Below, piece by piece: positions 49,344-63,064 of a stretch of 64,000 bases of DNA. The number at the start of each line of letters is the position of its first letter. Within the stretch, counting starts at the first letter, position 1. The stretch is from Pterobdella sp. o SKG-2022. Taxonomy: Eukaryota; Annelida; Clitellata; Hirudinida; Piscicolidae. The stretch spans positions 25,050,118 to 25,114,117 of the forward strand of contig OZ038320.1 in the NCBI GenBank assembly GCA_964035795.1. Reading direction: 5' to 3'. Below the pieces are notes generated by a model. The model saw nothing but the letters and a program-made list of their open reading frames with translations, did no database searches and was not told where the DNA came from. The position numbers were made by a program, and so were the translations under genes.

Positions 49344-49475
49344 TTATTATTATTATTATTATTATTTTATTATTATTATTATTATTATTATTTTATTATT
49401 ATTATTATTAAGATTTTTATAGCGCACAGTTATCAATTCAAGATTGCTTCAGAGGCACTCAAGGTTTATCATATA
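49344..49475 (-). mobile_element. SINE 3' end fragment with (TTA)n tract, reverse orientation
   Basis: On the minus strand the sequence runs from AACCTTGAGTGCCTC through GTGCGCTATAAAAATCTTAA into an ATA-type trinucleotide tract of about 65 bp (49344-49410). A structured end with a GCGCTATA motif before a trinucleotide tail is typical of tRNA-derived SINE tails in invertebrates. The head of the element is not seen. Confidence 0.65.
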
Positions 49476-50524
49476 AATTAATATTTTTCTTATTCATATG
49501 AAATCGCTGTTAAGTTTTTCAAATAATTGAAAAAGTCAGTTTTAAATATGGAAAGCTCTATGGATTTGTTGTTATTTCTAGCATATAACACCTTGAATGC
49601 GATGATATGAAGACTTGTGAAGAAAAAGATCCTAGTGTAGGCTTAACAAAAAAAATTAAATATGAATTATAATGAAATATTTAGAATAAAATTTCAATTC
49701 AAATAAAATCAGAATGGAATGCAGTATCGATTTAAAATGGGACACCGATGTGTCATCACTATGGCTTCCAATATGATGATAGAGGAGTAAAGGAATAAGC
49801 TGAGTTTTATATCCCTCTGGTATAGATTCCATTGAATGATTAGAAGAAATTCAAAGTATTTCTAGAAATAGAAAGTTATATGCAATGTTTATCTTTAAGT
49901 TACGTAGGCAATGAGTATATAGCAAACTCCTAATCTCACAATGAATTTACTTATGAAACGGTATATAATATTTTAAATCATTTTAAGAAAAGGTTTATTG
50001 ATTTAATAAATAGTTATTCTTCAGAATCGGTTAGAAAATACGATTTTCCCATCCACCACTATGATTTGAAAAAAAAATTCTACATTATGTAATGGTAATG
50101 GTGTTTTAAATTATCACTTGATAATAAATACTTCGTGTTTGTTTTTTATACAATTTTCAAAATTATTTTCATAATTATCAACAAAAACAACCAATATTTT
50201 GATTTTAAAAATAAATTTAGAAATGTTACATAATAAAATTTGTAAAGTTTTCAAAATTGTTGGAATATTGTTTGTCAAATTTTGATTCATACGTCAAAAT
50301 GGAAAGCTTTGTCTCCCACATTATCTATTGTGTTTCGCGACCATTTTTAATTTTCATTTTAAATAATTTTCGATTGGAAATTGTATCAAAAGTTAATTCT
50401 GTTTCATTATCATAAATTACTTGAAACATCATAATTATTTGAATAATAAAATGGAAATAATTCTTTTGCAAACTGTTTTCAACTTGTCCATGTTTTAAAC
50501 CAAACATTCAAATGATAGAAAACT

Positions 50525-50961
50525 GGGTAGTAGTTCTGGCTTTATTTTGACAGTTTACCATTCTGTAATTGCACGTAAGACGCCAGACATAATAGTGACG
50601 CCGTCGGGTTTTTTACTAGCGTCAAAGTCGAGACCGGAAGGCTCAAGGATTAAAATGAAGCCAGCGACGTTTAAAGCTCGAAACACAATGTCTTTCAAAG
50701 CACAATGACGAGAATAACGGCATCCGCTTTTAGCACATGAAAAAGGATGCAGCCCAAACTTATCAACCTCTTCACCACAGCGACAAGTGAAATTTTGACA
50801 CACTTTAGAGCCAGTACGGAGAGCCACAGCGTAATGGAGACAATCTTTTGAAAGTAAAAAACAAATTGCCAATTATCAAAAGTGCTTAGTACCATTATAT
50901 TCGGCTCTAAGCCCAAGATGGCTGTATGAAATAAAGTTAAGTTAAAAATGGTAAGACTCAA
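50525..50961 (-). pseudogene. Non-LTR retrotransposon C-terminal fragment (different from the RTE-like LINE)
   Basis: Minus-strand frames encode AVALRTGSKVC, FTCRCGEEVDKFGLHPFSC, RHCALKDIVFRALNVAG, ILEPSGLDFDASKKPDGVT and a trailing W. The pattern of a CxCG finger, then H-x-x-C, R-H-x-x-L-x-D, and EPxGL...DGxxPDGxT is the conserved C-terminal segment of LINE proteins in many animals. The catalytic domain is absent and a frame change near 50870 joins it to upstream debris, so this is a 5'-truncated dead copy. Confidence 0.82.
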
Positions 50962-51359
50962 GTTTGAAATGTTTCTGAATTATTTAGTAATTCAATTTTA
51001 TATACATCATTTATTAGTTTTGGAAATTAATCTTATCCAAACAAATTATTTTGAGTTTTCAAGTTTAGTTTAAGAACTTCAATTTCCTTTTGATGCAATC
51101 ATAAATGAGCTCATGACAAATGGGTCTTCTTTCTCTGGCGAAAATGATAAATGCTGGTGGTATTAATAAGCTGACATTTTAAAATTAGATGTTAAAAATT
51201 AATATAAAATATGATAATTCCATATTTTTGTGGTTGAAAAAAGTATTATAGTTTCGATAGAAAAAACTGAAAACCGTTGCATAATTCAAGTTGATTTCGT
51301 TTTTTTGATACAACACAAATCTCTCAACTTTTAACATCTTTTCATAATAGATTAAAGTT

Positions 51360-53080
51360 GTAATATTCTATATTTTTCATTTTCTTTCTTTTTCATCATG
51401 CGCCTGTTTGCTCAACTGTGGCGAGTACGAAGGGTTCAAGGCATAGTATTTACCCAGTTAGATTTTTGTTATTATTGTTAATACGATACTTATCAAGAAA
51501 TATTTTCCAGTTCATTTTCAATATTTTTCTTTACAGTTTTCGAAGCATTTTTTCTTCTATTGGGCTTGTCTTTTTCTCAATTTACTGTCTTACAATCATA
51601 CGTTCATCTTCATCTTTAACCCATTCTACCTCTTTGTATACTTATCTTTCCCTTGTCCACATTTTATTTAATATTTTATTTACTCTCTTTATTTCTCATA
51701 TTTCAAAGATTCATTCATTTTTCCATTTGTCCAGGACTATTCCACACGTCATAATTCAAGCTTTCACCTTTTTGAATTCTTTTTATAAATCTTTATTCAT
51801 TTGATTAGTTTTGCACTTCAATTTTTTTCATATAAGTTTTTTTTTATTCGTTCAACATCAATTTTTATACTATTCGTTACCCATTTTATTTAAAATACCG
51901 TTTTTATTCGTTCAGCTTTTTCAATAGCTGTCTCATGTTTTCGACGTGAAACACACTTGTTCCTAGCCAATCAGTATCCGACTCTATAATATAAGGGTTC
52001 AATATTGACCTTTTAAAATCCAGTTTTCCCATTGGCCATAAACCATTTTCATTCATAATCCTTCAATATGTAGCACTAATTGATAATTTGAGCAGTTTTG
52101 TTATGCAACCTTTTTGTTTCTTCAGCCTTTTCAATGTATTTCAGACATCAATTTTTTTATACATTTATTAATTTTTGTACCATCGTTTTTTCAAACGGCT
52201 TTTCAATTTAGATCTTATGATTTCAGTTTTTTTTATTCTCCTTAAATATTTCATTTATTTCACCGTCTACTTTATCTAATTGATTTCAACATTCTATTTA
52301 ATATTTCCTAAATTAATTCCAAATTTTTACGTTTTGTTTTAATTGTCTTTTAGTTATTTTTCAATGTTATCGGTGTTGTTGTGTCAAAAGTATTTTTATT
52401 CTTATATTGAACTGTTATTCATTTTTTACTAAATAATTTCCAATTTTATCACTCTCTTTTCAAGCTTTGTCCAATAATATAATTTGCAAAGCATGAAGTT
52501 TTCAGTGTTGTTTTTGGCCATATCACAGTAGCTCTGCCATTTGTTTTATTCATAAATGCAGCACAAAATGTGCTTAAGTGAACTTTTAACTGCTATAACT
52601 TTTTAAGAAATTCTGTTTGTGCTCTTTTGAATAGTTAAGCCATTTGCTCTAATCGTTCCATTCCTTCTTATACTTCATATATTTTTTTGCTGTCTTGTCT
52701 TTATTCTATGTCTCATTTTTTTATCTTTTCAGCAAATTTTTAAGCATGTCTGATTTAACTTTTGAAGTTTATTTTTTGTCAAATCATTTTTTTAAGCCCA
52801 ATTCATTTGACACATAATGGTCATTATATATAACCCTATTTCTAGTTATTTTCATCTCTGCCAGAGTTTTATTCAACTCAAATAAAGCTAGATTTAATTT
52901 TTTTTTTTATTCTTTTATTATAACGCTATCTATTATTGTTTTTTCTCTTGAATCTACTCTCGTTTCATTTCCAGTACCTTTTTTAGGACTATTTATCATT
53001 TTCAGTTGTTCTATCAGCTTCAATGAAAAGTTTTATCTATTGCTGCATGAGACTTATTTCGCTATGAAACACTTATCTTT
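51360..53080. other. T-rich block (strand-asymmetric composition)
   Basis: The plus strand is dominated by T, with motifs such as TTTTTATTCGTTCA recurring (at 51840 and 51900). The open frame at 51418-51804 is Phe/Ile/Leu/Ser-rich only because of this bias. No splice-bounded exon or domain was recognised. Confidence 0.6.
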
Positions 53081-53184
53081 TATATTTTTCGAATTTTAAG
53101 AAAAAATAATTTTCAGATAAGTTTTTACAAAACATCCGTGAAATAAAGCAACAATATAAAAAAGCTGTTTTTAACAAGAAAGTT

Positions 53185-53240
53185 TGTACAAAACAAACAC
53201 AGGGTTTTTTAATAAAACAATTACGGAGCTTTTTGTGAAA
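53185..53240 (-). repeat. Diverged copy of the short interspersed element
   Basis: The complement contains AAAAAGCTCCGTAATTG, TTTATTAAA and CCTGTGTTTGTTTTGT. In order, this parallels the family's GAAAAGCTCCGTGTATTAA, CTCATTAAACC and TTAGTGTTTGTTTCT. Similarity is partial and limits are approximate. Confidence 0.5.
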
Positions 53241-55490
53241 AAATTCTATTTTGTCAAGTGATTAACAAAAGTGAGTCATTTGTAGTCTCTGAGATTTCAA
53301 ATTAGACAAAATCTTGTGCAACAAAGCCAAACGCGATAAAATGGAACAAAAAGGAATTTATTCAATTGCAATCTAGAAAAATGTTACATCAGCCAAAAAT
53401 TAATTGGAATTGAAACCAAAATGAACCACCTGATAAAGGTTTAACGTTGAAAATAGAAACAACAGAGATTTCTGGAATGACCAAACTCCCACGTGAACTG
53501 CCTTCCAAAAGAAATAAATTTGAATGAACCAAAGTTTCTAAAACAGTAGCTGGTGAAAATAAAACAGCACTACAAAAACCTAGAAATGAAAGAAAGTTCA
53601 GAAAAAAGAAAAAATCTTGCAGTAAGAATGATTTAATGATGGGCAATTGCAGATGGAAGCAGGCATTTGTGACTATCACTTGAAGAACTATAAAAAACAT
53701 TAAGAGAAATTGTGCCAAATAGAAAAGGTGTAGAAAAAAATTTAAATCTGTAAACAGATTTAAATATTCATTTTTCAACAAGAATTCAAAATAATTTGTT
53801 TGTTAAAAGCTTTTATAGTTTTTGTTGGAACTGAAAATCCATTTACGCCTACGTTTTGTTAATGTCTCATAACAAGGCTAAACTCATTATAAATTGGAAT
53901 TCATAAAAATCAAAATATGAAGAACGTAAAAAATTGTGAACAATTAGCCTCAAAATTGTGAATTATAAAAACACGACAAAACTTGAATTTTTTATTTGAC
54001 GATGGTAACCAATAGATTACCTGATGATGATATAGAATATATCAAAAAGCTTCGTCAAAATTCAAAATTCGTCGCGTTTTTATGATTCACAAAATATGAA
54101 GGTTTTCAATTTTTTAAAATCAAAGAAAAAATATTTTGAATAAAAATTCACGTAAAATTTTTCCAAAAAAATAATAGCTATTTTGAGCATTGGTTTTCAA
54201 ACTTTTTGTTGAGCTTTCATAAGTTTTTTGTTCTTTTCTTTTTAGAAGCATGTACCACACCTATCAAAAAAGAAGTCTCCTGTATTCTCTTTTTTTTACA
54301 TTTTTTCAACTCTTATTTCCTCATTTTATTTATCGAGTGTTCACATTCATCCTTTTTCTTTTCTAAACTCTCAATTTACTTCATCAAAATATTCTGCTAT
54401 AATATTTTAAAAATTATTGATAACTTTCCGATTTTTTCTGTACAATCGCCATGTTTCAAACTGTTTTTTCAGTTTTATTCTTTTTTTTTAGTTTTTCATA
54501 TTTAGGTTCAATTTTTAATTTGTATTTTGTGTTTTATATTTTATATTCTCATTCTGATTTCATTTATTTGATTCTTTCACCATTCTTTTGTAAGTTTTTA
54601 AAAAAATTTTCATTAAAATTTTTCAATGTTTTTATTTCAAAAAATTTGTTTTTTTTTATTTTCATATTATTAGTTTGTTTATTTTGTTACATTTTTCAAA
54701 TTTTTTATATGGTCCTTTATTCCTTATTTAATTTTTTTCCACTATCGAATTATTTTAGTTTATTTTTCATAGTTTTCAGTTTTATTTTTAGCTCATATTT
54801 AAGATTAATTCTGTACTTTCTAATTTAACGATAATAAGCAAGAAACTATTATTCTTTCATACTTTTATTACACTTAATGATAATAGATGAGTAGGAATAT
54901 CTCAATAAAACAAAAAACAAAAAATATAGAAATCTGCATGTATAATTATGAAAAAAATGTACTAAATAAAACTATAAAAAAAACACAAAAAAACAAATGA
55001 AATAAAAATGAAGAAATTGTAACTGAATAAAACAATTGGGAGATCAAATAAAAACAAGGTTTTGAATATTAGTTCTAGAACAACGCAAAACTATGTAAAC
55101 CATATAAATTTTTTTGTTAAAATTGAAAATTATTGGAACATAAAAGAGGAAAATAGAATAAAAAAAACATTTTTAAAAAACTGAAAAATTTTGAAAAATC
55201 ATTGAAAATTATAAAAAAAATTCAAAAAAAGCAAAAAACAAAAATAATGGAAATACTCGCAGTCATATTGAAATAGCTTTAGTAAAAAACTTTTTTAAAT
55301 GATTTGCATTAATATCATACAAACCTACAAGTCTTATTTTGGTTTTTAGGTTTGTCGATACTGCGTGGCTCCACAAATAAAACAAAAATAAGATTTTATT
55401 TTACTTATTTTGGAACTCACGAGTTTTTTGAAGCTTGTCACTTTTACTTCAATTGCAGGAGCATAAAATTGATTATCAAGCTTAGACTTG
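53241..55490. other. AT-rich region with opposed T-rich and A-rich blocks
   Basis: A T-rich block at about 54180-54830 is followed at once by an A-rich block at about 54830-55260. Long apparent frames (54206-54505, 54451-54828, and minus-strand 53389-53781) are hydrophobic by composition, and I do not regard them as genes. No repeat family was recognised. Confidence 0.5.
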
Positions 55491-55496
55491 TTTGCG

Positions 55497-55605
55497 TGTA
55501 GGACCAACAGTCAGCACCTGTTGCCCCGTGCGTTGCCACTACATTAAATTTGTAGAAAGTACTCTGAGTTATCCTCAAAAGTGCTATACATCATTTTACA
55601 TTATA
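55497..55605 (+). mobile_element. SINE body fragment, relative of the copy at 30131
   Basis: It shares with the 30131 SINE, in the same order, GGACC, CAGCACCTGTT, GTG-rich spacer, CACTACATTAAATTT, and a GTGCTATACAT tail before ATTTTACATTA. The tRNA-like head is missing or too diverged to see. Confidence 0.7.
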
Positions 55606-57000
55606 TATTTAAGTTGACAAAATAACTTGACTGTCGTTTTTAAACATTTTATTTTTTATTGTTATGGATTCTGTAACTTTTTCAATCCAACTATTACTTT
55701 GTTTTTGAATTCTGAAACAACTTCTTTCCCCAAACTTACAAAAATTTGTAAGATCATTCTACTGCTTCGACTAAAACTTATAGTTTTAATTAATTTAGTG
55801 AATGTATTTTTTAACATTTTTTTTGTTTCATAGCATTATCAGTGAACTATGTCATTTATCCTTTGTTTTTTTTTATAATGATGACAAATCTATATCGTTT
55901 TTGATACTGTTTTTCAATATTATTTTGTTGAATTTCTTGAATTTCCGAAATTTTTTTCTGGTTTTTATTATGCTAATTCTTTTCATATAACTGATTCTCA
56001 TTACATTTTCCACACCTAATTGGTCAATTATTTTTCATATATTCATTTTTCTCTCATTTCCTCATTACTTTTCAATAAGTTTGACCGTGCTATTATTAAT
56101 CTTTCTCTTTTTGATTAAATTTTTGTTTTTTTTTTTATGTTTTTTTTTGTTTTTGTCATTGTGTTAGCTTTTATTAATTTTTTTTACTGCATTTTTATCA
56201 CTAAGTACTTGCTCACCAAATTTTTACAACGCACTTTTTTTATTTTTTGCCCTATCAATGTCTTCACTAGTTTTTTTATCCGTTACATTGGTTTTTTTTC
56301 TCACCCAATTTTTATTGCAATTTTTAATACTATTCGGTCTTTTTGACTTATTTTACCATTTAAATGTTTTAAATAATGATGAAGTGTTACTGTTTAATTA
56401 AATTTTCTCTACATTAACGATAACGCTAATTCGTTTATTTTCTCCAATGTAAAGTAATAATCGGCACTTTAACAATTTTTCAAATTTTTTCATTGCGAAT
56501 AGCAAGGTTTCAATATTATTTTTTTACATTAAACTTTATTTTCAGATTATCATCACTAAAATTCATAGTCATTTATAGTCATTTTTTAAAACTTATCTTC
56601 CCGGTTTTTTTTATTTTTCCTACCCGTCTTACCGTTTCATTAATTTTGATTTTTACTTCAATTCATATTATTTCAATATATCTTCTGTTTATTTCAATGA
56701 TTAATAAATACTTGAATTTTTTAGGTGCATTAATTTTTTCTTGTTTCAAAAAGGCATTTGTTTTTCTGTTCTTCACACTCACTCGGAAAAAATTAAAAAT
56801 GGCATATTTTTATGAATGATAATTTTTTTCTAAATATTCGAAGTATGAACAGTATTGATTTAATAGGACTCCACTTAACATTAGTTCCATTTGAGTTCAA
56901 TAGTGTCATTATTTTATTTTTACGTTTTGTACTTTCATGTTAATGTTTATTTTAATTATTTTATTGATCAAATTAGTATGTTTATTTGATTTGTTATTTT
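55606..57000. other. T-rich block, no gene
   Basis: This segment again shows a strong T bias on the plus strand. Several Phe-rich open frames (for example 56137-56346 and 56493-56819) follow from composition. No splice sites bounding a conserved exon were found. Confidence 0.55.
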
Positions 57001-60000
57001 TTTAATTAGTTTATTTTTTAACAAAATGAGATGTAAAAAATTTGTTAATACATTTATTGAGAACCAAAAGTTATAATTTTCGATGTTAAGCCTCATCATA
57101 AAACGTCATTTGTTGATTCTAATTACTTTGTTTCTACTTTGAACATAGTTTCCATCTGTTTTTGATTGCAAAAAGAAAATTTTTTCGTGATTTTTAGCTA
57201 TAATTATCAAATTCATTTTGTATAAATTTCTATTATATTTTTCCCGTTTTTTTTAAATTCATCTATTCCGAGGCTTGTAAACCAGTGCATTGAAATCTAT
57301 CGAATATGTAACAAAAATTCCTATTTTGGTCGACCTAACGGTCGATTTACTCAAAGACTAAACCAATGAGTTATTTAAAGAATTTTTGAAAATTTTAGTA
57401 GAAGCATGGTGCGGTCTTTGTCAAACTTCAACGTAAAATTCTGTTCTATAACTGAATAAAAAAAAATTAACACATTGTGTTGAGTCAAAATTATTTAATA
57501 GTTTATTTCCTCTTAGTATTCCACTTACTAATACTTAGCTGTTTACAGAGACATTATGAAGGAGAATGTTGATGAATCATAAATCACATCACACAGACCT
57601 TTTGACCGACCTGGTTGTGTGAAGCTGCGTTGAGTTGAATATTTAATCTTCCTACTTCCACAAAAAATAGAACAGATATTGTTGAAAATGCATGAGTTTT
57701 TGCATCGTTAATTCTGGTGTTCAAATATACAGGTAGACCAAACTTTGTTGCTGCAATTTATAAATAAGGTTTTCTCAAGAAAATGCATCTTAAAACTATT
57801 TTGAAAAATGGGATTTATGTTAATGTTAACTGGAAATTCAGCAGTTCAAAAGTATTATCTTTAATGCCACAAAAATATTTTACAAACTTAATAAAATTAA
57901 TCAATTCTTCAAATTTTTCAAATACTCTTTATTCATTTTTAATAAGAGCAAATGAAGCTACTTATGCTTTCAATATTATTTTCCAGAATTAAATTTACAT
58001 AGTTTCTTATGGAATTTTTAATTTTGAAAAGTTCAATCTCTCTATTTGTTAATTTTGAGTCTACAATTGTCCATCTTTCTATACTTTTTTGAAATTATTT
58101 GTTCAGAAATTAGTTTTCACCCTCATTTTACAAAATGTCAAGTTTTTATTAAATAAACTTTTCTTTTTTCTAAAAAGTCTTTCACAAAAACAACTTCCAT
58201 ATTCTACTTCAATGAGCAAAAATATTTTTTCAAAATTTGAGTGAAAAAATAATTGATTCACAAATTGTGAAATGGTTTTTTAAAACCTAATCACTTGACA
58301 TCGATCAAGGAGCCGTTTTCAAGTTTTTAAAACACGAAAAACATCAACTGAATTTCAAGAACATAAAAAATTGATGGCATTGGTCAAAAATTTTTACTAT
58401 CAAGTGTTTAGAAAACTAATTTGTTGATGAAATGGAAATGAACACTGTTTCAGTTCGATTTCTAATTAGGGAATGTTGAATAAATAAGAATGTTAGTGTT
58501 TTTTTGAAGTTTAAACTGCAATTAAAAAATTTTTTTGAAAGTTTTTTTTCCAATAAGTTTTCCAATAGATTTTTGAGTTTTTTCCCAAAGTTCAATCTCA
58601 TTTTTTTTCACTCAATTTTCATTCTGTAGAGTCATCCTGTATCAATTTTTTGTTAATTGTTTTTTTAAATAACTCAAAAAAAGAGGTCATGGTTTTGATA
58701 CTTTTTCCATTCAACTAAAGTTTTTCTCAAAGTCAACTTTGTCATAATTCATTATTATATTTTCAAAAAAAAACAGTTTATTTATATTACCATGGAAACA
58801 TAGATAATATATTTCAATAGAAACTAAAGTTATTCTAGTGTTATAAAAATAGTTCATTGGTTGATAATTGAGGTTTTAAAAAAGTTGAAATTATCGTAAT
58901 TATTGCCTTTGATTTCTGAAGTGGTTAAGAGTTTCAACACTTTGCTCTTCTCTGTATTCCCTAGTTGTTTTTGTGTTGTTCAAAAACTTTGTAATAATTT
59001 TTTCAAAAAAATTGTGCGGTTTTTCAATAAAGAATATTTTAATTTTAAGGTTTCAGCGTAGATATTGATGTGTAGAGACCTGCTTCATACTGGGTTCTAT
59101 TATAATTCTTTATGAATTTTTATACTAAAATGCTTAATAAAATTGATCATAAAAACCAGATACTATCTCAGAGACATTTGATTATGTAAGAAATTATATA
59201 TTCAAGGTATAAATTTTCATTTATAACTTGTGAAATTACATTTTTAAGGTTAACCGAACTATTTCTTCATGCAAATATATCGAAAAGTACTCACAAAAAT
59301 TTTCAAAACCGGAGCTTGAATAATGTCGCAAAATTAGCTTATTGATATCAAAAATTTTGAAAAGTTTTTTAAAATTAACTTAAATCTTTTGAAGTTCAAT
59401 AGCAGCTATTCAAAAAAAATTATTTGAGAAATTTTTCCAAAATGTAAAAAAAGTTTGAAAGATTTCCATCTGCTTGAAGTTTTTTAAATATTATTCGTTG
59501 ATTTTCACGTTAAATCAAATCAATATCTACATGAGCCACTGACTCTCACAAACTCACAAAGTTGTTTTAGTTTTTGAGTTAATCATCATTGATGTTTTGA
59601 TTATTGAAAAAATTTTTTATCGAAATCAACATTTTTAAAAAATTTAATTTTCATAAATATTTCAATTAAATTTTAAACTAAGAAATTTTTGTTGTAGAAA
59701 ATTTTTTTGCGGTTAATTTGTGGAGACATCTCAAAAGTTCTAAATTTCTTAAGTCCGTTATTTTTGCATGGAAAATTTCGTCGAAATTTTTGTGTTATTC
59801 ATGGTTAAGTTTTTAATGAAAAAATAATGAATTTTAAACCGTAAAGGGTGAAAACTTTTAAAGTTTAGCAAGTTAACTAATTAATATTTTATTTAAAAGC
59901 AAATCGTCAACAGTTTAAAATGATGAAAATTGAATGAATGTTTTCAATTACATTTTTACATTCAATTACATTTTTTCATGAACTATAATTTTTTTGTCAT

Positions 60001-62500
60001 ATAATTTCGATAAATATTCCCAAATATTTATATAAAATTTCAATGTTCATTTTTATATATTTTTTGAAAACTTTTAGTTAACTGGAATTTTTTCAACATT
60101 TTTCTTATTTTTTTAGGGAGCAAAGTTTCTATTTTATAACATAGAACAAACAACTAATCATAAGCACTATTTTTTAAAAGTTATACTCATAAAAAAAATT
60201 TTTTTTTGAGAGACTAATACCTAATTGTTTTCAATGATTATGAAATTTGATATTGAAAACACCCACAAGAATTCCAAGACACGATATGATTAAAATTGAT
60301 CAAATGAGAAAAAATTTAAATACCTGCGCAAATCTTTAACTTTTGACATTTTTACTACGGTATAATATTATATATGAGGTAATTCCCATATAAAATAAAT
60401 ATTAAATGTATAGTATTCTGGGGTGCGCTAATGATATATATCACGGAACTCCCGTTTTTATAAAAGCGCAGCCTCTGAAGGGGGAGAGCTATTTTCATTA
60501 ATTGGTTTGGAACTATTTCTAAAAATATTTAAATTAGTTTTTATAATGAAACTATATAAATACTCATTTGATTTTATGAAATTAAATTTATTAGTTTTTG
60601 AAAATAACCCTTAATTGTATTAAAATGTTAATGTAAATTTTCAAAAATAAAATAATAAGATCATTCAAAATAATTCAATTGATAAACGCTAAATTATGAA
60701 AACAAATTAAAAATGACCTAAACAATATATAAATCTCCAAGAATGATTGCTTAAAATTTTTTTCTCCAAGGTTAGTCTTAGCGATTGCAGTTGTAATTAA
60801 ATATGACTTTTTTCTGAAACTTCACAAATTTTTTCATAAAAAGTTTCAGAAATATCGAAATTAATAATTCTGATGAATTTTGAATTTTTTAATGCTTTTT
60901 TTTATTCTTACGTTCCAAATTTTTTGAAAATTATTTTCAAAATGAAAATGTTTTTCAATAATTTCTCTTTTTAATAAACTATTGTTTTTTCATATTTTTT
61001 AACAACTATTCAAATAATTAGCGGTATTTCTCAAAATTTATAATTTCATGACAAGCTCAACATTCTGAATATGTTTTCAAAACCATATTTCACTAATAAT
61101 TATGATAGTTCTTAATAAAATTTATTGTGTTTTTTTGAATACTAATGACATTTTCCCGAAATTCATTTTTCATGACATCCAATCTTTTTCATTGAGTTAT
61201 GAAAGGGTCACTGCAAAATATTTTCCAAACCATGAAAATCGTCCAGTTATACGTCTAGTAATTAAATGGAAATGTTTTCACAATTGATATTGCCACAAAA
61301 TGAAACGTTATATACTATTTTTGTGGTAATTTGAATGTTATTGTAATTTTTTTTAATACCATACAAAATATTCGATTTCATTAAAAAATGTTATATGTAG
61401 TTGGAATAAAAATAATTTTTAATCTTTAAACAACACTAGAAATTTTAATAAAATATAGTTTCCATGGAAATTGCAAAAAAAAAAAACCAATTTTTTTAAA
61501 GTCTCCTAATGTAGTATATATGAACTCCCAATACTCACAAAGAAATTCAAAAAAGATCTTTTGCACTCTTCTAAATCATCATACACTTTCATTTCACTGA
61601 TCTTTTTTTTAAAAAATCATTTTAAAAAATAAAGTGGCATTAAGCAGTTTTACACTTAACTATCGCTTTTTATCATATTTCTAATTTTTCATACAAATAA
61701 TTTTTCTATGCCTTCAATCTCAAAGATGACTTGCAGAACCTATCGATTCCCATCATATCAATTTCGACCGAAATATTTCATGGAAAAACTTTGAAATCGA
61801 AATATAATTAGTTATGGCTTAAAAACAGCAGTCAATGACAAAAAAAATTGTTCATTCGCATGCCAGGATTTTTTCACCACATCTACATAATAAATAGTGC
61901 AGCCAAACTAGTTCAAGAAAATGTTACTATGAATCAAAAAAACTTTGAAGAAGCTGAAAAATGAGAACAAAAAATAGCTCAAAAAAATGAAATTTATTCA
62001 AAAAAAAAATATTATGTTCATTTTATTTTGAGAAAAATTTACAAAAATGAGTTTAAGACCCTGAAATAAAATGCTTTTCCACGAAGCGTCCACTATTTGA
62101 GTTTTCTACTGCCACTTATTGCGAAGGCTTCAATTCGTTAACCTTTAAGCGGAATTCTAGGAAAATAAAGGAAGCAATCAAACTCGATTAAAAGTAAACC
62201 GTTAGTTGGTATGATTGTTTGATTAATTTATAGAAAATTATATTTACACTAGAAATATTATTAAGAAAAGTGGAAACTATATTCAAAACATAATAAGATA
62301 ATAAACTAATTATAAAACAAAAAGATAACATAAATGAATTAAATAACTTCAAAATATAAATGAGTGAAATTAGGTGAATACACGAAAACAACGCACTCAT
62401 GATTATCAAATAAAAGTTTGAGCATCAAATAACCACACTAACGTCCAAAAATATATTTCCTTTATATACTTCCACTCAATTTTTGCTTTCAATCTTTTTT
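57001..62500. other. AT-rich region, no gene recognised
   Basis: Five and a half kilobases of very AT-rich sequence with homopolymer runs. Short open frames (57783-57992, 58416-58601, 61102-61287, 62188-62409) have no domain, signal peptide or splice context that supports them. Confidence 0.55.
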
Positions 62501-62514
62501 CAAACACTACCAAA

Positions 62515-62593
62515 ATGCATTTGTGAACAGCAACTCTCATCTTAATCTTTCTACCTACTCAAGCGTTGATCGAAGCAAGTTCGCAAACTTTGT
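62515..62593 (+). pseudogene. Signal-peptide-like exon with an in-frame TGA
   Basis: An ATG at 62515 is followed two codons later by TGA (62524-62526). The same frame then encodes TATLILIFLPTQALIEASSQ, which looks like the core and cleavage region of a secretory signal peptide, and ends at a strong donor GTAAGT (62594). Either this is a decayed first exon, or the real start is spliced in from elsewhere, or the resemblance is chance. Confidence 0.3.
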
Positions 62594-63064
62594 GTAAGTG
62601 TATAAAAGCTATTACAAAGCAATGTCGAGTTATTTGTGTATGTCTTTCATTTGCAACTTTCACTAATTCTAATTGATTTTTAAAGTTTATGAATTAGGAA
62701 AAAATAATGCAAAAGGTTTTACGTAAAATCAAAAAAACAGTGTAAGTTTCCGATTGAAAATCAAATAAAATTATCAGTTAAAATTTTTTCAGAAACATCA
62801 CATGCTTTCTTCAAAGATGCAATGTTTTTGTATTTAAACAAGTAGAAACTTCTTGATTGATAAAACCAAAATACAAGCTGAAAATATAATTTCATTTTTT
62901 GTTTAATTGTCAGCAGAAATTAGTGATAAAGTTTTTTTTTTTTTTCGTTTTCCAATGAACGTTTTTTTCCAAATTATTTTTTCGGATTTTTTAGCTTTGG
63001 GAAAGCTTTAAAAGAGTTGATTAGAGTATTTTTCATAGGTTTAAACATGTAATTTTGTTTTTAG

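Noticed and set aside
49344..49410. CRISPR-like regular repeats
   Set aside because: It is a simple trinucleotide tract at a SINE end, with no spacers, in an animal genome.
54018..54070. CTGATGA motif as a hammerhead ribozyme core
   Set aside because: No matching GAAA-containing stem III arrangement was found nearby; the 7-mer alone is expected by chance.
51418..56819. Several hydrophobic Phe/Leu/Ile-rich open frames resembling membrane proteins
   Set aside because: They follow the strong T-rich composition of the strand and lack conserved motifs or splice-bounded structure.
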